A stretch of DNA of 64,000 bases from Chitinophaga filiformis (GTDB lineage: Bacteria; Bacteroidota; Bacteroidia; Chitinophagales; Chitinophagaceae), in contig NZ_JAKIRP010000002.1 of assembly GCF_021646545.1 (NCBI RefSeq), positions 124,001 through 188,000 of the forward strand. The letters are read 5' to 3'. A program made the position numbers and the translations under genes. The notes under the pieces are model-generated. The model did no database searches. It worked only from the letters and a program-made list of their open reading frames with translations, and had not been told where the DNA came from. The stretch's first letter is position 1. Each line of letters starts with the position of its first letter. Below, piece by piece: positions 18,235 to 29,468 of this stretch.

Positions 18235-19146
18235 ATGAAACATATAAAAATATTCTTCTTGCTGTTTGCAATGGCGGTATTGGCTGCCTGCTCAAAAGGA
18301 GATGATGATCTCAGTGGTGTGCAAGACATCCCGGGCCTGGGTGGCGATACCTGGGTTCCGGGATCTTTAGATGCCTGGTTGCACGATACGATGACTGTTC
18401 CTTACAACATTGAAGTAAAATACAAATGGGACCAGTTTGAGTTTGATGTGACCAAAACCCTGGTGCCACCCCGCGAAGAAGTGGTAGTCCCTGCTATCAG
18501 GGCCATCAAGAAAGTGTGGATCGATAATTACATCAATGCCGCAGGTGAAATTTTCTTCAAGAAATACAGCCCTAAGTTCTTCATCCTGTCAGGCAGCGCC
18601 AGCTGGAATGACAATGGTACCATCACGCTCGGTACTGCAGAAGGAGGCCGTAAAGTAGTGATGTACCTGCTGAACGATTTCCGTACCAAAGATATGCCTG
18701 GTTATACCAAAAGAGACACCGGAAATGTGAAACAGATCTTCCATGTCATCGAACATGAATTTGGCCACATCTTGCATCAGACAAAAATGTATCCTCCTGA
18801 ATTCAAGAAGATCTGCGCCGGCTATTATACCGGTAACTGGAACAATATCGCTGATACGACAGCCCGCAAAGACGGCTTCGTAACAGCGTATGCCATGTCA
18901 AACGAAAATGAGGACTTCGTTGAAATGATCTCCATGATGCTGATAGAAGGAAAGGCGGGTTTTGACAGGATCGTGAACAGCATTCCGGAAGGATACAGTG
19001 TGAACGGCTCTTCCCAGGCGCAGGCCAAAGACAGGTTAAGACAGAAAGAAGCGATGGTGGTAAACTATTTTAAAGCGGCTTACAACATTGATTTCTACAG
19101 TCTGCAGGACAACACCAGAAAATCTATCGTACAACTGCTGTACTAG
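18235..19146 (+). CDS. Substrate import-associated zinc metallohydrolase lipoprotein (TIGR04549-like)
   Basis: 303 aa. Lipoprotein signal with lipobox VLAAC (C19). The central region carries HEFGHILHQ (H174, E175, H178), a gluzincin-type HExxH zinc site; a downstream NENEDFVEMISMM stretch (about 223-235) offers the third acidic ligand. This combination, always next to a SusC/SusD pair, matches the family described as substrate import-associated zinc metallohydrolase lipoproteins. Its activity is not established; a peptidase trimming the imported substrate at the outer membrane is the natural guess. It lies 27 bp after susD and 37 bp before the DUF4302 gene. Confidence 0.9.
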   Translation: MKHIKIFFLLFAMAVLAACSKGDDDLSGVQDIPGLGGDTWVPGSLDAWLHDTMTVPYNIEVKYKWDQFEFDVTKTLVPPREEVVVPAIRAIKKVWIDNYINAAGEIFFKKYSPKFFILSGSASWNDNGTITLGTAEGGRKVVMYLLNDFRTKDMPGYTKRDTGNVKQIFHVIEHEFGHILHQTKMYPPEFKKICAGYYTGNWNNIADTTARKDGFVTAYAMSNENEDFVEMISMMLIEGKAGFDRIVNSIPEGYSVNGSSQAQAKDRLRQKEAMVVNYFKAAYNIDFYSLQDNTRKSIVQLLY

Positions 19147-19183
19147 GTAAGGCTTTATCAACCAGATCAATTTCGAACTCATT

Positions 19184-20464
19184 ATGAGAAAAAATCTATC
19201 ATTATATTTTTTACTGATTATCGTTGCAATTGCTTCCTGCCGGAAGTATGACGATGTTTTTGATAAATCTCCGGACACCAGGATCAATGAAACGCTGGCA
19301 GCATATAATGATGCGTTGACAGGTGCTCCCTACGGGTGGCGGGCGCTTGTATATCCTTCCGGTTTACCCAATACAGCATTCGGGTTCTATTTCAAATTTG
19401 ATACCGCCAACAGGGTGGATATGTTTTCAGACTTCGACTCTTTGTCGTCCGTTACTGTAAGAAAAAGCAGTTTCCGTCTGAAGTCATTACAGCAGCCATG
19501 TCTGTTGTTTGACACTTACTCCTATATCCACGTGCTGTGCGATCCCGATGCCAGTCAGAACGGTGGCTACTATGGAAAAGGATTATTCTCTGACTTTGAA
19601 TTTGCGATAGATGGTATCTATGGCGACACTATAAAACTTACAGGACGTCTGAATGGCAGCAAGGCCATTCTCGTTAAAGCTACCTCGCAGGAGGCACAGG
19701 ATTATTACGATAAAAAACGGAACTGGGAGTTCAATAATATTTCCCGGTTCCTTACTTATTTCAAACAGCTGACCGTAGGTGACAACAAGTATGATATCTA
19801 TGTTGACAAGCTGTATCGCCAGATCACTTTCGTACGTCCTGACGCTAATGATGTAAAGACCATTACGGCCAATTACTATTTCGATGGTAACGGTGTCTCA
19901 TTCTCAAGCCCCTTCCGTGATGGCGCGCTTACCTTTTCATCGTTTGCGGATATTAAGTGGGATCGCGCCGGACAAAAAATGACGATGAAAGCAGGTGAGC
20001 ATACTGCTGTTGTCACCGGTGTAATTAAACCACAGGTGTTGGATCTGAACGCAGGGCGACGCTGGTACAACCAGGCTGCGTCAACAGGTTCTTACTGGAC
20101 TTCTACGACAGGGTTCCATGTCAATGGTGTAGATGACGCCTACAACGTGTCCGGTATTGCAGGTTTCCGTTTTATGTTCTATTACCCCAATTATGGTGAA
20201 GGATATGACTTCGCCGGTATTGTACCGGATGGTTATGCCTATGGTCCGGCGTTTACGCCCACATTCAGATCCAATGGTACTACCACTTTTGCATATCCCG
20301 GTGGAGGTTGGGGAGAGATTCCCGACGCCGCAGCTGCTACTATGAGCCTTATTGTTACCAAATACCAGGAAAGTGAAGGATTCTACTTCGTGCAGACAGG
20401 CAATACTTCCTTTGATATGGTGAATGTAAAGGATGCCCGTAGCTGGATCAGCTGGCAGCAATAA
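19184..20464 (+). CDS. DUF4302-family lipoprotein
   Basis: 426 aa. Lipoprotein signal with lipobox AIASC (C19), followed by RKYDDVFDKSPDTRINETL and the TGAPYGWRALVYPSG stretch characteristic of DUF4302 proteins. The body is beta-rich with many aromatic residues. DUF4302 genes commonly accompany SusC/SusD and the zinc metallohydrolase lipoprotein, as here, so it probably serves as an accessory surface binding protein for the same substrate. No catalytic motif was seen. The next gene starts 51 bp downstream with no terminator between. Confidence 0.85.
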   Translation: MRKNLSLYFLLIIVAIASCRKYDDVFDKSPDTRINETLAAYNDALTGAPYGWRALVYPSGLPNTAFGFYFKFDTANRVDMFSDFDSLSSVTVRKSSFRLKSLQQPCLLFDTYSYIHVLCDPDASQNGGYYGKGLFSDFEFAIDGIYGDTIKLTGRLNGSKAILVKATSQEAQDYYDKKRNWEFNNISRFLTYFKQLTVGDNKYDIYVDKLYRQITFVRPDANDVKTITANYYFDGNGVSFSSPFRDGALTFSSFADIKWDRAGQKMTMKAGEHTAVVTGVIKPQVLDLNAGRRWYNQAASTGSYWTSTTGFHVNGVDDAYNVSGIAGFRFMFYYPNYGEGYDFAGIVPDGYAYGPAFTPTFRSNGTTTFAYPGGGWGEIPDAAAATMSLIVTKYQESEGFYFVQTGNTSFDMVNVKDARSWISWQQ

Positions 20465-20515
20465 TATCATCACCCTATCATTCATCCAAGAAAGAAATAT
20501 TTAAAACAAACAGCC

Positions 20516-23500
20516 ATGAAAAATCAGCCTGTTTCTGTATTATACAAGGCTTCTTTATACCTGGTCATACTGTTGTTGTCTGTCCTCCGCCTTTCGGCAC
20601 AGGTAGATATCACGATCGGGTCCAATAGCGGGGCCAATACCAGCTCGGCATATCCCTGCCCGATACAGGATTATTACGAAGGTTCCAGGGCACAGTATCT
20701 GTACCGGGCCAGTGAACTGATAGCTGCAGGCATGCAGCCAGGGTTTATTAACGCAGTGAAGTTCACTGTGAATAGTCTGAACAGCGCCAGTATTATAGAC
20801 GGATACACTATTAAGCTCGCCACTACCGCGAAGACCACCCTGGATGCGAATGCCTGGGAACCTTCCGGTAATGCAGTATTTGGCCCTGTGAACTATCAGG
20901 TGGTTACAGGTGTAAATAGCTTCCCGGTATTACCCACGTTCTTCTGGAATGGTACGGACAACCTGTTGGTGGAAGTGTGTAACGGAGGCAATGGATTTAC
21001 CGGGAACCCGAGTATAAGATGGACAACAGGACTGAGTTTTAATGGTTCTCATACTTACAGGAGTGATGGTCTGGGTAGCCTCTGTGGTACCGCTACTACG
21101 AGCAACTCCGGTACAATGACCACCCGTCCCGATATTATACTGAACTATACACCGGCTGCTGCATGTGCCGGCGTGCCGGAAGCAGGTACGACTGCTACTA
21201 CGGCAACTACTGTATGCGGCGGTAACAGTTTCACACTAAGCCTCACCGGCAATACTGCCGCTACAGGACTGACCTACCAATGGCAATCTTCAACTGACAA
21301 TACCAACTGGACAGATATTCCCGGTGCTAATACTGCTTTCCTGAACAGGACACAGTCGGTGAGCACTTACTACCGTTGTGTGGTAACATGTACCGGCAGC
21401 GGCAGCAGTGATAACTCTACCGCTGTACAGGTAGTAAGCCCGGCACTCGTTCATGGCTGGTTCACCATTGATAAGAATTCCCCAGCCGGTAACGGTAACT
21501 TTACTTCATTCAATGCTGCTTATGATTATATCAAATGTGGCATAGATGGCCCTGTTGTATTCAACGTAGCAGCAGGCAGCGGTATATATGACGAGCAATT
21601 GATCATCACAGCGGTGAGTGGTGCTTCTGCAACCAATACGATCACCTTCAACGGTGCTGGCCAGACCATCACCTACCTTCCTACCAAACAGTCAGAGTCT
21701 GCTGTGATCAAACTGAATGGTGCGGATTATTTTACTTTCAATAACCTGAAAATAGTGCCCAAAGGAACTACCTCTTCCCAATGGGGCTTCGGCGTTCAGC
21801 TGATCAATGATGCAGACTTCAATACGATCGACAGTTGTATTATTCCTGTACAGCAAACGCTTACTTCTTCTTCCTACGCCGGTATCGTAGTCAGTGCTTC
21901 CGATACCGACCCGGTTGGCAGGGGAAATACCAGTTGCGACGATAATATTTTCAGTTATAACACCATTACAGGCGGTTATTACGGCATTACCCTGGTAGGT
22001 AGCTCCTCAGTAGCCAACCAGCGGAATAAAGTATTAAACAATACCATCAACGAGTTTTATAACAGGGGTGTCTATGTACATGGCGCATTTAATGCCATCA
22101 TAAAGAACAACACCTTTAGCAGGGGGACACGTTCCAGTGTGACCACCTTCACTGCAATTGGTCTCACAGACCTGAGCACAAAAGTGGTAATAGATGGTAA
22201 CCGCATCAGCAATCCATTCGGTGGCGCCCTCACCAACACTTCAGCTTTCTATGGCATCTTCCTGGAAAATGTAGACGCAATAACCGGCCTGGAAAATGAA
22301 GTGATCAATAACCTGATCTACGGCCTGAATGGTAATGGTATCCGTTATGGTATTTATAATAGCGGCTCCAGCAACGTCAGGATCTATCATAATACCATCT
22401 CGATGGATGGTACATCTACTACAAACACTTCCTCTTCAAGAATAGCTGGATATAACCAAAGCTCTACTGCTGCAGGAGTGGAATTCATCAATAACATCAT
22501 TACGCTGACAGGAACATCGAATATCTCACAATACGGTATTTACTTCGGTACTGCTTATCCCACAAGTGATGTTATCTCCGATAAGAACGACATCTTCATC
22601 AATCCACTGGCAACAAACAAGCACACCGGCTTCTATGAAAAGAACCTGCCTACCTTGAGCGAATGGCAAACTGCCAGCCAGCAGGATGCAAACTCCTTCG
22701 CGGTAAATCCTTTCTACCAGGATATTGCTGCAGGTAACTATTCTGCTACCAGCGCCATGCTGAATAACAGAGGTGCAGTAGTGAATGTGGCCATAGACAT
22801 CAATAATGCAACACGTAATGTGAGTGCGCCCGACCTCGGAGCATATGAGTTCACACCTCCTCCCTGCGTAACGCCTCCTACAGGTGGTACTGCACAGGTG
22901 AGCAAGCCGGTAGTGTGTGCAGGTAACCAGGTGGTGTTAAGTCTGACGGGCAACACGATGGGAATGTCACAAACCTATCAGTGGCAGTATGCCACCACCG
23001 CCGCTGGTCCTTATACCAACCTGGGAGCTCCGTCTGAATACGCTGACAGCACCATCACCGCAACAAGCACCCTGTATTACAGAGCGGCACTGACCTGTGG
23101 TGTAACTACGGGTTATTCTGCACCTGTGTTACTGACAGTGAACAATGCATTGCCAGGCGGCACATATACGATCGATAAAAACACTCCGGCCAGCGCTACC
23201 AACTTTGTCAGCTTCAATGCTGCCAAAGAGGCCATGCTGTGCGGTATTAGCGGACCGGTGATCTTTGACGTCGTAGCCGGCCGTACAACTTATGAAGAAC
23301 AGCTGATACTGGATTCTATTCCGGGTACTTCCGCCATCAATACCATTACTTTCAACGGTAATGGCAACACGATCCATTTCAGTGGTGATAACACAGCGGA
23401 AAGAGCGGTGATCAAACTGCGTAAGGCAGATCATATCACCTTCGACAGCCTGAGAATAGATGCAACTGGTACAGGGGGATTTGGTTATGGCGTTCAGCTG

Positions 23501-26500
23501 TTCAATCATGCCGACAGCAACACCATTACCAGGTGTGAGATCATTGTAAAAGCGGATGCAACAGGCACCCAGTACAATGGTATTGTTGTGAGCTCTTCTG
23601 ATCAGGATGCAGATAACTCCTCAGGTAACAACTGGTGTGATGCCAACGTATTCAGTAAGAATAAAATTACCGGTGGATACTATGGTATCACCCTGACAGG
23701 TATCAGCAACAACGCAACAAAGAACAATGTGGTGATAGGAAACAAGGTATTGGATTACTACAGCGCAGGTATCAAAGTAAGATACAGCTCCAATACCCAG
23801 ATAGCGGAGAATACCATCGACCGTCCGACCCGTCAGAACCACGACTGGAGTGTATATGGTATCTCGCTCGGCGGACGTGCTGACTGGGCCAAGATTGCCC
23901 GCAACAAGATAGCGAATGCTACGCCGCAGGTGGATGATTATACCTACTATGGTATTGCACTCGACAACCTGGACATTGAGGAGACAAAGCCGGATACAGT
24001 GGTGAATAACATCATCTATAGCATGAACAGCACTGGTACCCGTTACGGTATCTATGTGAGCTGGACCGGCAACATCGTTGTAACACACAATACTGTATCT
24101 GTTGACCGTGCAGGAAGTAATCAGACATGGACCGGTTCTACAGGCGCGTATATCAACTCCAGCGACAATATTAAATTCACTAACAACAATATCACCGTAA
24201 CCAGTACAGGCACCGGTCCGAAACATGCGATAGAGATAAGTGGCGGAACCGTTTCCCACCAGTATAACAACTACTTCGTAAAAGCCGGCGGTACAGAAAA
24301 CTACACCGGCGACTTCAACGGAGAGCGCAGAACACTGGCCGACTGGAAAACAGGGACAGGTCAGGATACTGCTGCAACAGACTATGATCCTATCTATACA
24401 GACCTCGTTGGTGGTAACCTGTCTCCATTGTTCTATAAGATGGATAACACAGGCACACCGGAAGGTATTGCTATTGACATCCTGGGTAAGCCAAGAAGTG
24501 CGACCACACCAGACGTAGGCGCGTATGAAATAAGCATGCCGCTTTGCCAGACGCCTATCAACGCCGGTAAAGCAGTCGTGACTCCTAACTCCGGCATCTG
24601 TATGGGTACGATGGTGTCGCTCGATCTGATAGATAATACAACGGCCGGTAAACTAACTTACCAGTGGCAGGCTTCCTACTCCGCAACCGGCCCATGGATC
24701 AATATCAGCGACACAGCATTTATCCCGGCATTTAAAACAGAACTGGGTACTAACAACTATTTCCGTTGTCAGCTGGTATGTAGCAATACAGATACTGCAT
24801 GGTCGGTAGTGGCTTCAGTAAACATGAATCAGCCACTCATCAAAGGGGTCTACACTATCAACCCAACCGGTACAGGCAACAGGAACTTTACTTCATTCAA
24901 AACAGCGGTAGCAGCAATGGAGTGTGGTATTGCCGGTGAAGTGATCTTTGACGTGGTACCGGGTACTTATACAGAACAGGTGTACATGCACCGGATTCCA
25001 GGCGCATCAGATACCAGCCGTGTAACCTTCCGCAGTCAGAATGGTAATCCGGCTTCTGTTACACTGACCTTTGCAGGCACTGCAGCTAATAACTATGTAC
25101 TGAAGCTCGACAGCGCCAGCTACATTACCTATAAGAACATCACCATTACTGCCGGCAACGCTGCTAACGGACGCGCAGTGGTATTTGACGGTACTGCTAT
25201 CAAAGACAGCCTGCTGAACAACAATATAAATATGCCTGCTGTGACTGTGGATAATACCGATGCAGTAGGTGTGTTTGCAGAAGATTTCATCGGCGGTAAT
25301 ATCGCTATCATCGGCAACACTATTAAGAATGGCGCCAGCGCGATCCACTTCTCCGGTCTTTCTGATGTGGAGCAGGTGCGTGGTCTGATAATAGACAGCA
25401 ATAAGGTAAGCGGCATGTATGCAAGCGGTATCCATATCAGTAATGTGACCCGTCCGGTGGTGACAAGGAACGAGATTGATATCAAAGATCCGCTGGCTGC
25501 ATCAGTTTACGGTATCATGCTGTATCATGGTGATACTGCTTACAGGGTAAGCAACAATACCATCACTATCAGTAATACAAGCGGTTCAATATGGGGTATT
25601 AACCTGCAAGATTGCCAGGCTTCAGCTGCTGCTACCGGCCTGGTAGAAGCGAATAAGATAGCAGCGGTGACAGGCAACACCGGCATGATCTGGGCACTGG
25701 CCAACAACTCGTCTACTTACAACACTACTGTAAACAACGTGATCAGTGTGAAGACGACAGGCGCCGTAGCTTATGGTCTGTACAGTAACCAGGGTAATAA
25801 TATCAACTACTATAACAACTCTGTATACAACGTTTCCACAGCAGTTGGCGCCAATGTAGCGGGATACTTCTCCCACACGAATGCTACTGAAGGCAACGTC
25901 AGACTGCGTAACAATATCTTCACCAATGAAGGTGGCGGTGTGGCAGCAGAATATGTATACAGCGACTTTATTAACAGCGATTACAATACTTATTATACAA
26001 CAGGCCCGGTACTGATCTCAAGAAGTGGTACAAGTGATGATTATGATAATCTGACAGACTGGATCGCTGCTTCTGACCTGGATATCAGTTCCATTGTACA
26101 CAAACCTGCCTTTGCAAATACAACTACACTGGAACCTGAACTGAGCAACCCGGATGTATGGGCCATCCATGGCCGTGGTGTGCAGATAGCAGGCAACGAT
26201 CATGATATCAACAAACAAACCAGACCCGTTACCCTGACAGCAGGTGTGCCTGATATGGGCGCTTATGAATTCCTGCCAACGGCACAACCGACAGTACTGC
26301 AGGCTATCCCTGCCACACCAGCTCCTGGTATCACCCAGCAGTTCCTCTACGGTTCTGACACTGTAGCGAAGATCACCTGGGATCCTAATACCGCCGTACC
26401 AACAGGCATCACCCTGAAACGTTACTCCGGTGTGGTACCGCCAAACCTGGCTCCGGGTACACCTTTCATGTACTTCTACACAGACGTGGATGTAACTGGT

Positions 26501-29452
26501 GGCGGTGCATACAAATTCAACCTGGAACAGTTCTACGTAGATTCCTGGCTGGGTTACCTGGACAGAGAAAAGAACATCCGCCTGGGCAGAACAGATGCTG
26601 CCAATACCTGGATCATCAATGATAGCAGTACAGTAGATGTGGCAAGGAATATCATTGCAGATACAGCCCTACAATATCTCGACAAATTCACTGGCTTGAG
26701 AGGTAACCTGATATTCGAACCTTCAGGTCCTGCCAGTGCAGATACTTCTAATATCGGTACCCGCTTCTGGGTGGCTTATGGTCACGACAGGTCTTTCATG
26801 ACCAACAATAACCAGAACCTCGCTCTTTACCTGGTAGCCGGACAAACAGACGCACACGTAGTAGTGAAAGTAAATGGTACCGCATGGGGTAAAGATTACC
26901 TGGTACCAGCCAACACGTCACTGACTACCGACATGATACCTAAGTCAGGATTGAGCGATGCGCGTCTGACAGGTGAAGGCTTATATCCTTACGGTATCAG
27001 TATCGAGAGCGATGCGCCAATAACAGCATATGCGCATCAATACAGCTCACAGACTGCCGGCGCCACCTTGCTGATGCCTGTAGGTACCTACGGATATGAA
27101 TACCGTCCGATGTCAGCCCGCCAGGCTGGTGATGCGAATTCCTTCTCCTGGTTCTACATCATTGCTGATAATGACAGTACAGTAGTAGAGATCACGCCAT
27201 CACAGGCAACCGTTGGCGGACATGCCGCTGGCCAGCCGTTCACCGTGACGCTGAACAGGGGAGAGGTGTACCAGGTGTTGGGTGCGATGAAAGATGTGGA
27301 TGAAGGCAATGATCTCTCCGGTAGTATCGTACGCGCAGTACAGAATACAAATGGTAAATGTTATCCGGTAGCAGTATTCTCCGGTAATAGTTACAGCGCT
27401 TTCGGTTGCGGCGGTACTACAGGTGGATTCGGTAGTGATGGTGATAATGTGGTGCAGCAAAATCAGCCGGTACAATCGTGGGGTAAGACCTTCATGACAG
27501 CGCCAGCTTCCGGTATGGCCGATCCTGTGCGCCTGATGACAAACATCTACCGTGTACTGGTGAAAGATCCTGCTACCGTGGTGACAAGGAACAACACACC
27601 GCTGACTGGCCTGATCAACAACAGCTATTACGAATTTGAAAGTAAGACTGCCGATTATATCGTGGCTGACAAACCGGTAACTGTGGCGCAGTACTTCACT
27701 ATCGATGGCTCCTGTAACAATGCACCGGGAGGTGACGTAGACATGGTGTACATCACACCGGTAGAGCAGGCCATAAAGAAAGCGACCTTCTACCGTAACA
27801 ATGAGGCCAATGTTCAGTACAACTTCATTACACTTGTTATCCATAAGCAAGGCCTGAACTCCCTGTTAATAGATGGCAGCAATGCATTCAGTTACTCTTA
27901 CAATCACGCGAACAGACCAAACTATGTAGTGATCACAAAACGCTGGAGCGCAGGTGATGCCCTGAGCACTGTGACGAGCGATTCTGCCTTCACCGCTATT
28001 ACTTATGGTTTCGGTACGGACGTAAGTTATGTATACAACGTAGGCATGCAGATCAGGAACCTGAATGTGCAGCCTGCCATTACCAACGTACACAACGGAA
28101 CAGGCAATAAGAGCGCCTACACCTGTGCGAAAACACCGTTCCGCCTCACTGCGCTGCTGCCAGTGGTACCAGCTACGCTGACATGGCAACTGAGCCAGGT
28201 GGCGAACCTGCAACCTGCTACAGATGTGGTGACAAACAACCCGGTACCTGTGGATACACTGGTGATTGATGGTCAGACATACTACAAATATGAGATCGCT
28301 ACTGATTACACCTTCACTGCTCCTGGTACTTACCAGATCCCTGTGAAAGTGACAAACCCTGATATCGCCAGCTGTGATAACAGTATCACCACTTACCTGC
28401 CGGTAAAGGTGATTGCCGCGCCACTGGTTGATTTCTCTATCAGTTACAACGGATGTATCAGCGATATCGCTGTATTCAACGGAACAGCAGTTACTGAAAA
28501 CAATGCAGCGATCACTAAATGGCAATGGACATTCGGCGATGGCACTACAGCAAATACCCGTAGCATCACCAAACAGTATGCAGCTGCCGGTAGCTATGCC
28601 GAAAAACTGCAGGTGATCACGAAAGATGGTTGTGTAGGCGATACTGTGAAAACGATCGAAGTGAGTGAACCGGTAGCAGCTACGCTCAATGCCGACACAC
28701 TGAGGATCTGTGCACATACCGATGCCACCTTCTCCGTACAGAACCCTGATCCGAACGCTTCTTACAATTGGTACAATGCCGCTACAGGTGGTGCATTGAT
28801 CAAAGCAGGAGCTACGCTTGAAATAAAAGACGCTACAAGTGCTGCGGTATACTATGTAGAAACAACAAAAGGTGGTTGTGCCGGTCTGGCGCGTACACCT
28901 GCGGTATTACTGGTGTTACCGCAACTGGCCACCCCTGTGCTCAGAGTAGATTCAGTAGGTGTGGATCTGATCCGCTTCACCTGGAATGAGATCAGCGGAG
29001 CGGCGGGTTACCTGGTATCTACAGACAATGGCGCTACCTGGATCACACCATCTTCCGGTGCGCAGGGCCTGGAGCATGTAATAAGAGGTCTTAAACCACA
29101 GCAGTCAGTAACACTGCTGGTGAAGGCTACCGGTTGCGAGGATAAAGTGTCCCAGTCAGTTACCGGTAAAACATTGCCAGACGGTGTATATATCCCTTCA
29201 GGCTTCTCACCAAACGGAGATGGATTGAACGATGTGTGGAAGGTATATGGTGCAGTGGTAAGAGAGCTCCATTTCATGGTGTTCAACCAGTGGGGTGAGA
29301 AGATATTCGAATCCAACAGTCAGAACCTCGGATGGGATGGTAGTTATAAAGGCAAGGCACAGCCTTCCGGTGTATACATCTACATCTGCAAACTGAAATT
29401 GGCTGATGGTACCTCGGTAGACAGAAAAGGTACGCTCAACCTCTTGAGGTAA
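20516..29452 (+). CDS. Giant T9SS type B protein: three Ig/beta-helix modules, IgGFc-binding-like domain, PKD
   Basis: 2978 aa. Signal peptide 1-29. Residues 30-215 are a beta-rich N-terminal domain. Three repeated units follow, each an Ig-like domain (TYQWQ motif) plus a parallel beta-helix that opens with a TIDKN/TINPT and TSF or VSFNAA pattern and closes with PD(L/V/M)GAYE: about 217-780, 783-1335 and 1340-1915. Residues about 2081-2510 match the IgGFc-binding-protein N-terminal domain (GTRFWVAYGHD at its start). A PKD domain (about 2638-2725, WTFGDG), a fibronectin-like domain (about 2804-2885) and a type B (gliding-motility-associated) C-terminal domain (about 2889-2978, SGFSPNGDGLNDVW) end the protein. 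It is most likely a large surface adhesin or matrix protein exported by T9SS with a PorP/SprF partner such as those encoded downstream. The ligand is unknown. Confidence 0.9.
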   Translation: MKNQPVSVLYKASLYLVILLLSVLRLSAQVDITIGSNSGANTSSAYPCPIQDYYEGSRAQYLYRASELIAAGMQPGFINAVKFTVNSLNSASIIDGYTIKLATTAKTTLDANAWEPSGNAVFGPVNYQVVTGVNSFPVLPTFFWNGTDNLLVEVCNGGNGFTGNPSIRWTTGLSFNGSHTYRSDGLGSLCGTATTSNSGTMTTRPDIILNYTPAAACAGVPEAGTTATTATTVCGGNSFTLSLTGNTAATGLTYQWQSSTDNTNWTDIPGANTAFLNRTQSVSTYYRCVVTCTGSGSSDNSTAVQVVSPALVHGWFTIDKNSPAGNGNFTSFNAAYDYIKCGIDGPVVFNVAAGSGIYDEQLIITAVSGASATNTITFNGAGQTITYLPTKQSESAVIKLNGADYFTFNNLKIVPKGTTSSQWGFGVQLINDADFNTIDSCIIPVQQTLTSSSYAGIVVSASDTDPVGRGNTSCDDNIFSYNTITGGYYGITLVGSSSVANQRNKVLNNTINEFYNRGVYVHGAFNAIIKNNTFSRGTRSSVTTFTAIGLTDLSTKVVIDGNRISNPFGGALTNTSAFYGIFLENVDAITGLENEVINNLIYGLNGNGIRYGIYNSGSSNVRIYHNTISMDGTSTTNTSSSRIAGYNQSSTAAGVEFINNIITLTGTSNISQYGIYFGTAYPTSDVISDKNDIFINPLATNKHTGFYEKNLPTLSEWQTASQQDANSFAVNPFYQDIAAGNYSATSAMLNNRGAVVNVAIDINNATRNVSAPDLGAYEFTPPPCVTPPTGGTAQVSKPVVCAGNQVVLSLTGNTMGMSQTYQWQYATTAAGPYTNLGAPSEYADSTITATSTLYYRAALTCGVTTGYSAPVLLTVNNALPGGTYTIDKNTPASATNFVSFNAAKEAMLCGISGPVIFDVVAGRTTYEEQLILDSIPGTSAINTITFNGNGNTIHFSGDNTAERAVIKLRKADHITFDSLRIDATGTGGFGYGVQLFNHADSNTITRCEIIVKADATGTQYNGIVVSSSDQDADNSSGNNWCDANVFSKNKITGGYYGITLTGISNNATKNNVVIGNKVLDYYSAGIKVRYSSNTQIAENTIDRPTRQNHDWSVYGISLGGRADWAKIARNKIANATPQVDDYTYYGIALDNLDIEETKPDTVVNNIIYSMNSTGTRYGIYVSWTGNIVVTHNTVSVDRAGSNQTWTGSTGAYINSSDNIKFTNNNITVTSTGTGPKHAIEISGGTVSHQYNNYFVKAGGTENYTGDFNGERRTLADWKTGTGQDTAATDYDPIYTDLVGGNLSPLFYKMDNTGTPEGIAIDILGKPRSATTPDVGAYEISMPLCQTPINAGKAVVTPNSGICMGTMVSLDLIDNTTAGKLTYQWQASYSATGPWINISDTAFIPAFKTELGTNNYFRCQLVCSNTDTAWSVVASVNMNQPLIKGVYTINPTGTGNRNFTSFKTAVAAMECGIAGEVIFDVVPGTYTEQVYMHRIPGASDTSRVTFRSQNGNPASVTLTFAGTAANNYVLKLDSASYITYKNITITAGNAANGRAVVFDGTAIKDSLLNNNINMPAVTVDNTDAVGVFAEDFIGGNIAIIGNTIKNGASAIHFSGLSDVEQVRGLIIDSNKVSGMYASGIHISNVTRPVVTRNEIDIKDPLAASVYGIMLYHGDTAYRVSNNTITISNTSGSIWGINLQDCQASAAATGLVEANKIAAVTGNTGMIWALANNSSTYNTTVNNVISVKTTGAVAYGLYSNQGNNINYYNNSVYNVSTAVGANVAGYFSHTNATEGNVRLRNNIFTNEGGGVAAEYVYSDFINSDYNTYYTTGPVLISRSGTSDDYDNLTDWIAASDLDISSIVHKPAFANTTTLEPELSNPDVWAIHGRGVQIAGNDHDINKQTRPVTLTAGVPDMGAYEFLPTAQPTVLQAIPATPAPGITQQFLYGSDTVAKITWDPNTAVPTGITLKRYSGVVPPNLAPGTPFMYFYTDVDVTGGGAYKFNLEQFYVDSWLGYLDREKNIRLGRTDAANTWIINDSSTVDVARNIIADTALQYLDKFTGLRGNLIFEPSGPASADTSNIGTRFWVAYGHDRSFMTNNNQNLALYLVAGQTDAHVVVKVNGTAWGKDYLVPANTSLTTDMIPKSGLSDARLTGEGLYPYGISIESDAPITAYAHQYSSQTAGATLLMPVGTYGYEYRPMSARQAGDANSFSWFYIIADNDSTVVEITPSQATVGGHAAGQPFTVTLNRGEVYQVLGAMKDVDEGNDLSGSIVRAVQNTNGKCYPVAVFSGNSYSAFGCGGTTGGFGSDGDNVVQQNQPVQSWGKTFMTAPASGMADPVRLMTNIYRVLVKDPATVVTRNNTPLTGLINNSYYEFESKTADYIVADKPVTVAQYFTIDGSCNNAPGGDVDMVYITPVEQAIKKATFYRNNEANVQYNFITLVIHKQGLNSLLIDGSNAFSYSYNHANRPNYVVITKRWSAGDALSTVTSDSAFTAITYGFGTDVSYVYNVGMQIRNLNVQPAITNVHNGTGNKSAYTCAKTPFRLTALLPVVPATLTWQLSQVANLQPATDVVTNNPVPVDTLVIDGQTYYKYEIATDYTFTAPGTYQIPVKVTNPDIASCDNSITTYLPVKVIAAPLVDFSISYNGCISDIAVFNGTAVTENNAAITKWQWTFGDGTTANTRSITKQYAAAGSYAEKLQVITKDGCVGDTVKTIEVSEPVAATLNADTLRICAHTDATFSVQNPDPNASYNWYNAATGGALIKAGATLEIKDATSAAVYYVETTKGGCAGLARTPAVLLVLPQLATPVLRVDSVGVDLIRFTWNEISGAAGYLVSTDNGATWITPSSGAQGLEHVIRGLKPQQSVTLLVKATGCEDKVSQSVTGKTLPDGVYIPSGFSPNGDGLNDVWKVYGAVVRELHFMVFNQWGEKIFESNSQNLGWDGSYKGKAQPSGVYIYICKLKLADGTSVDRKGTLNLLR

Positions 29453-29468
29453 TATAAAAAATGGTTTT

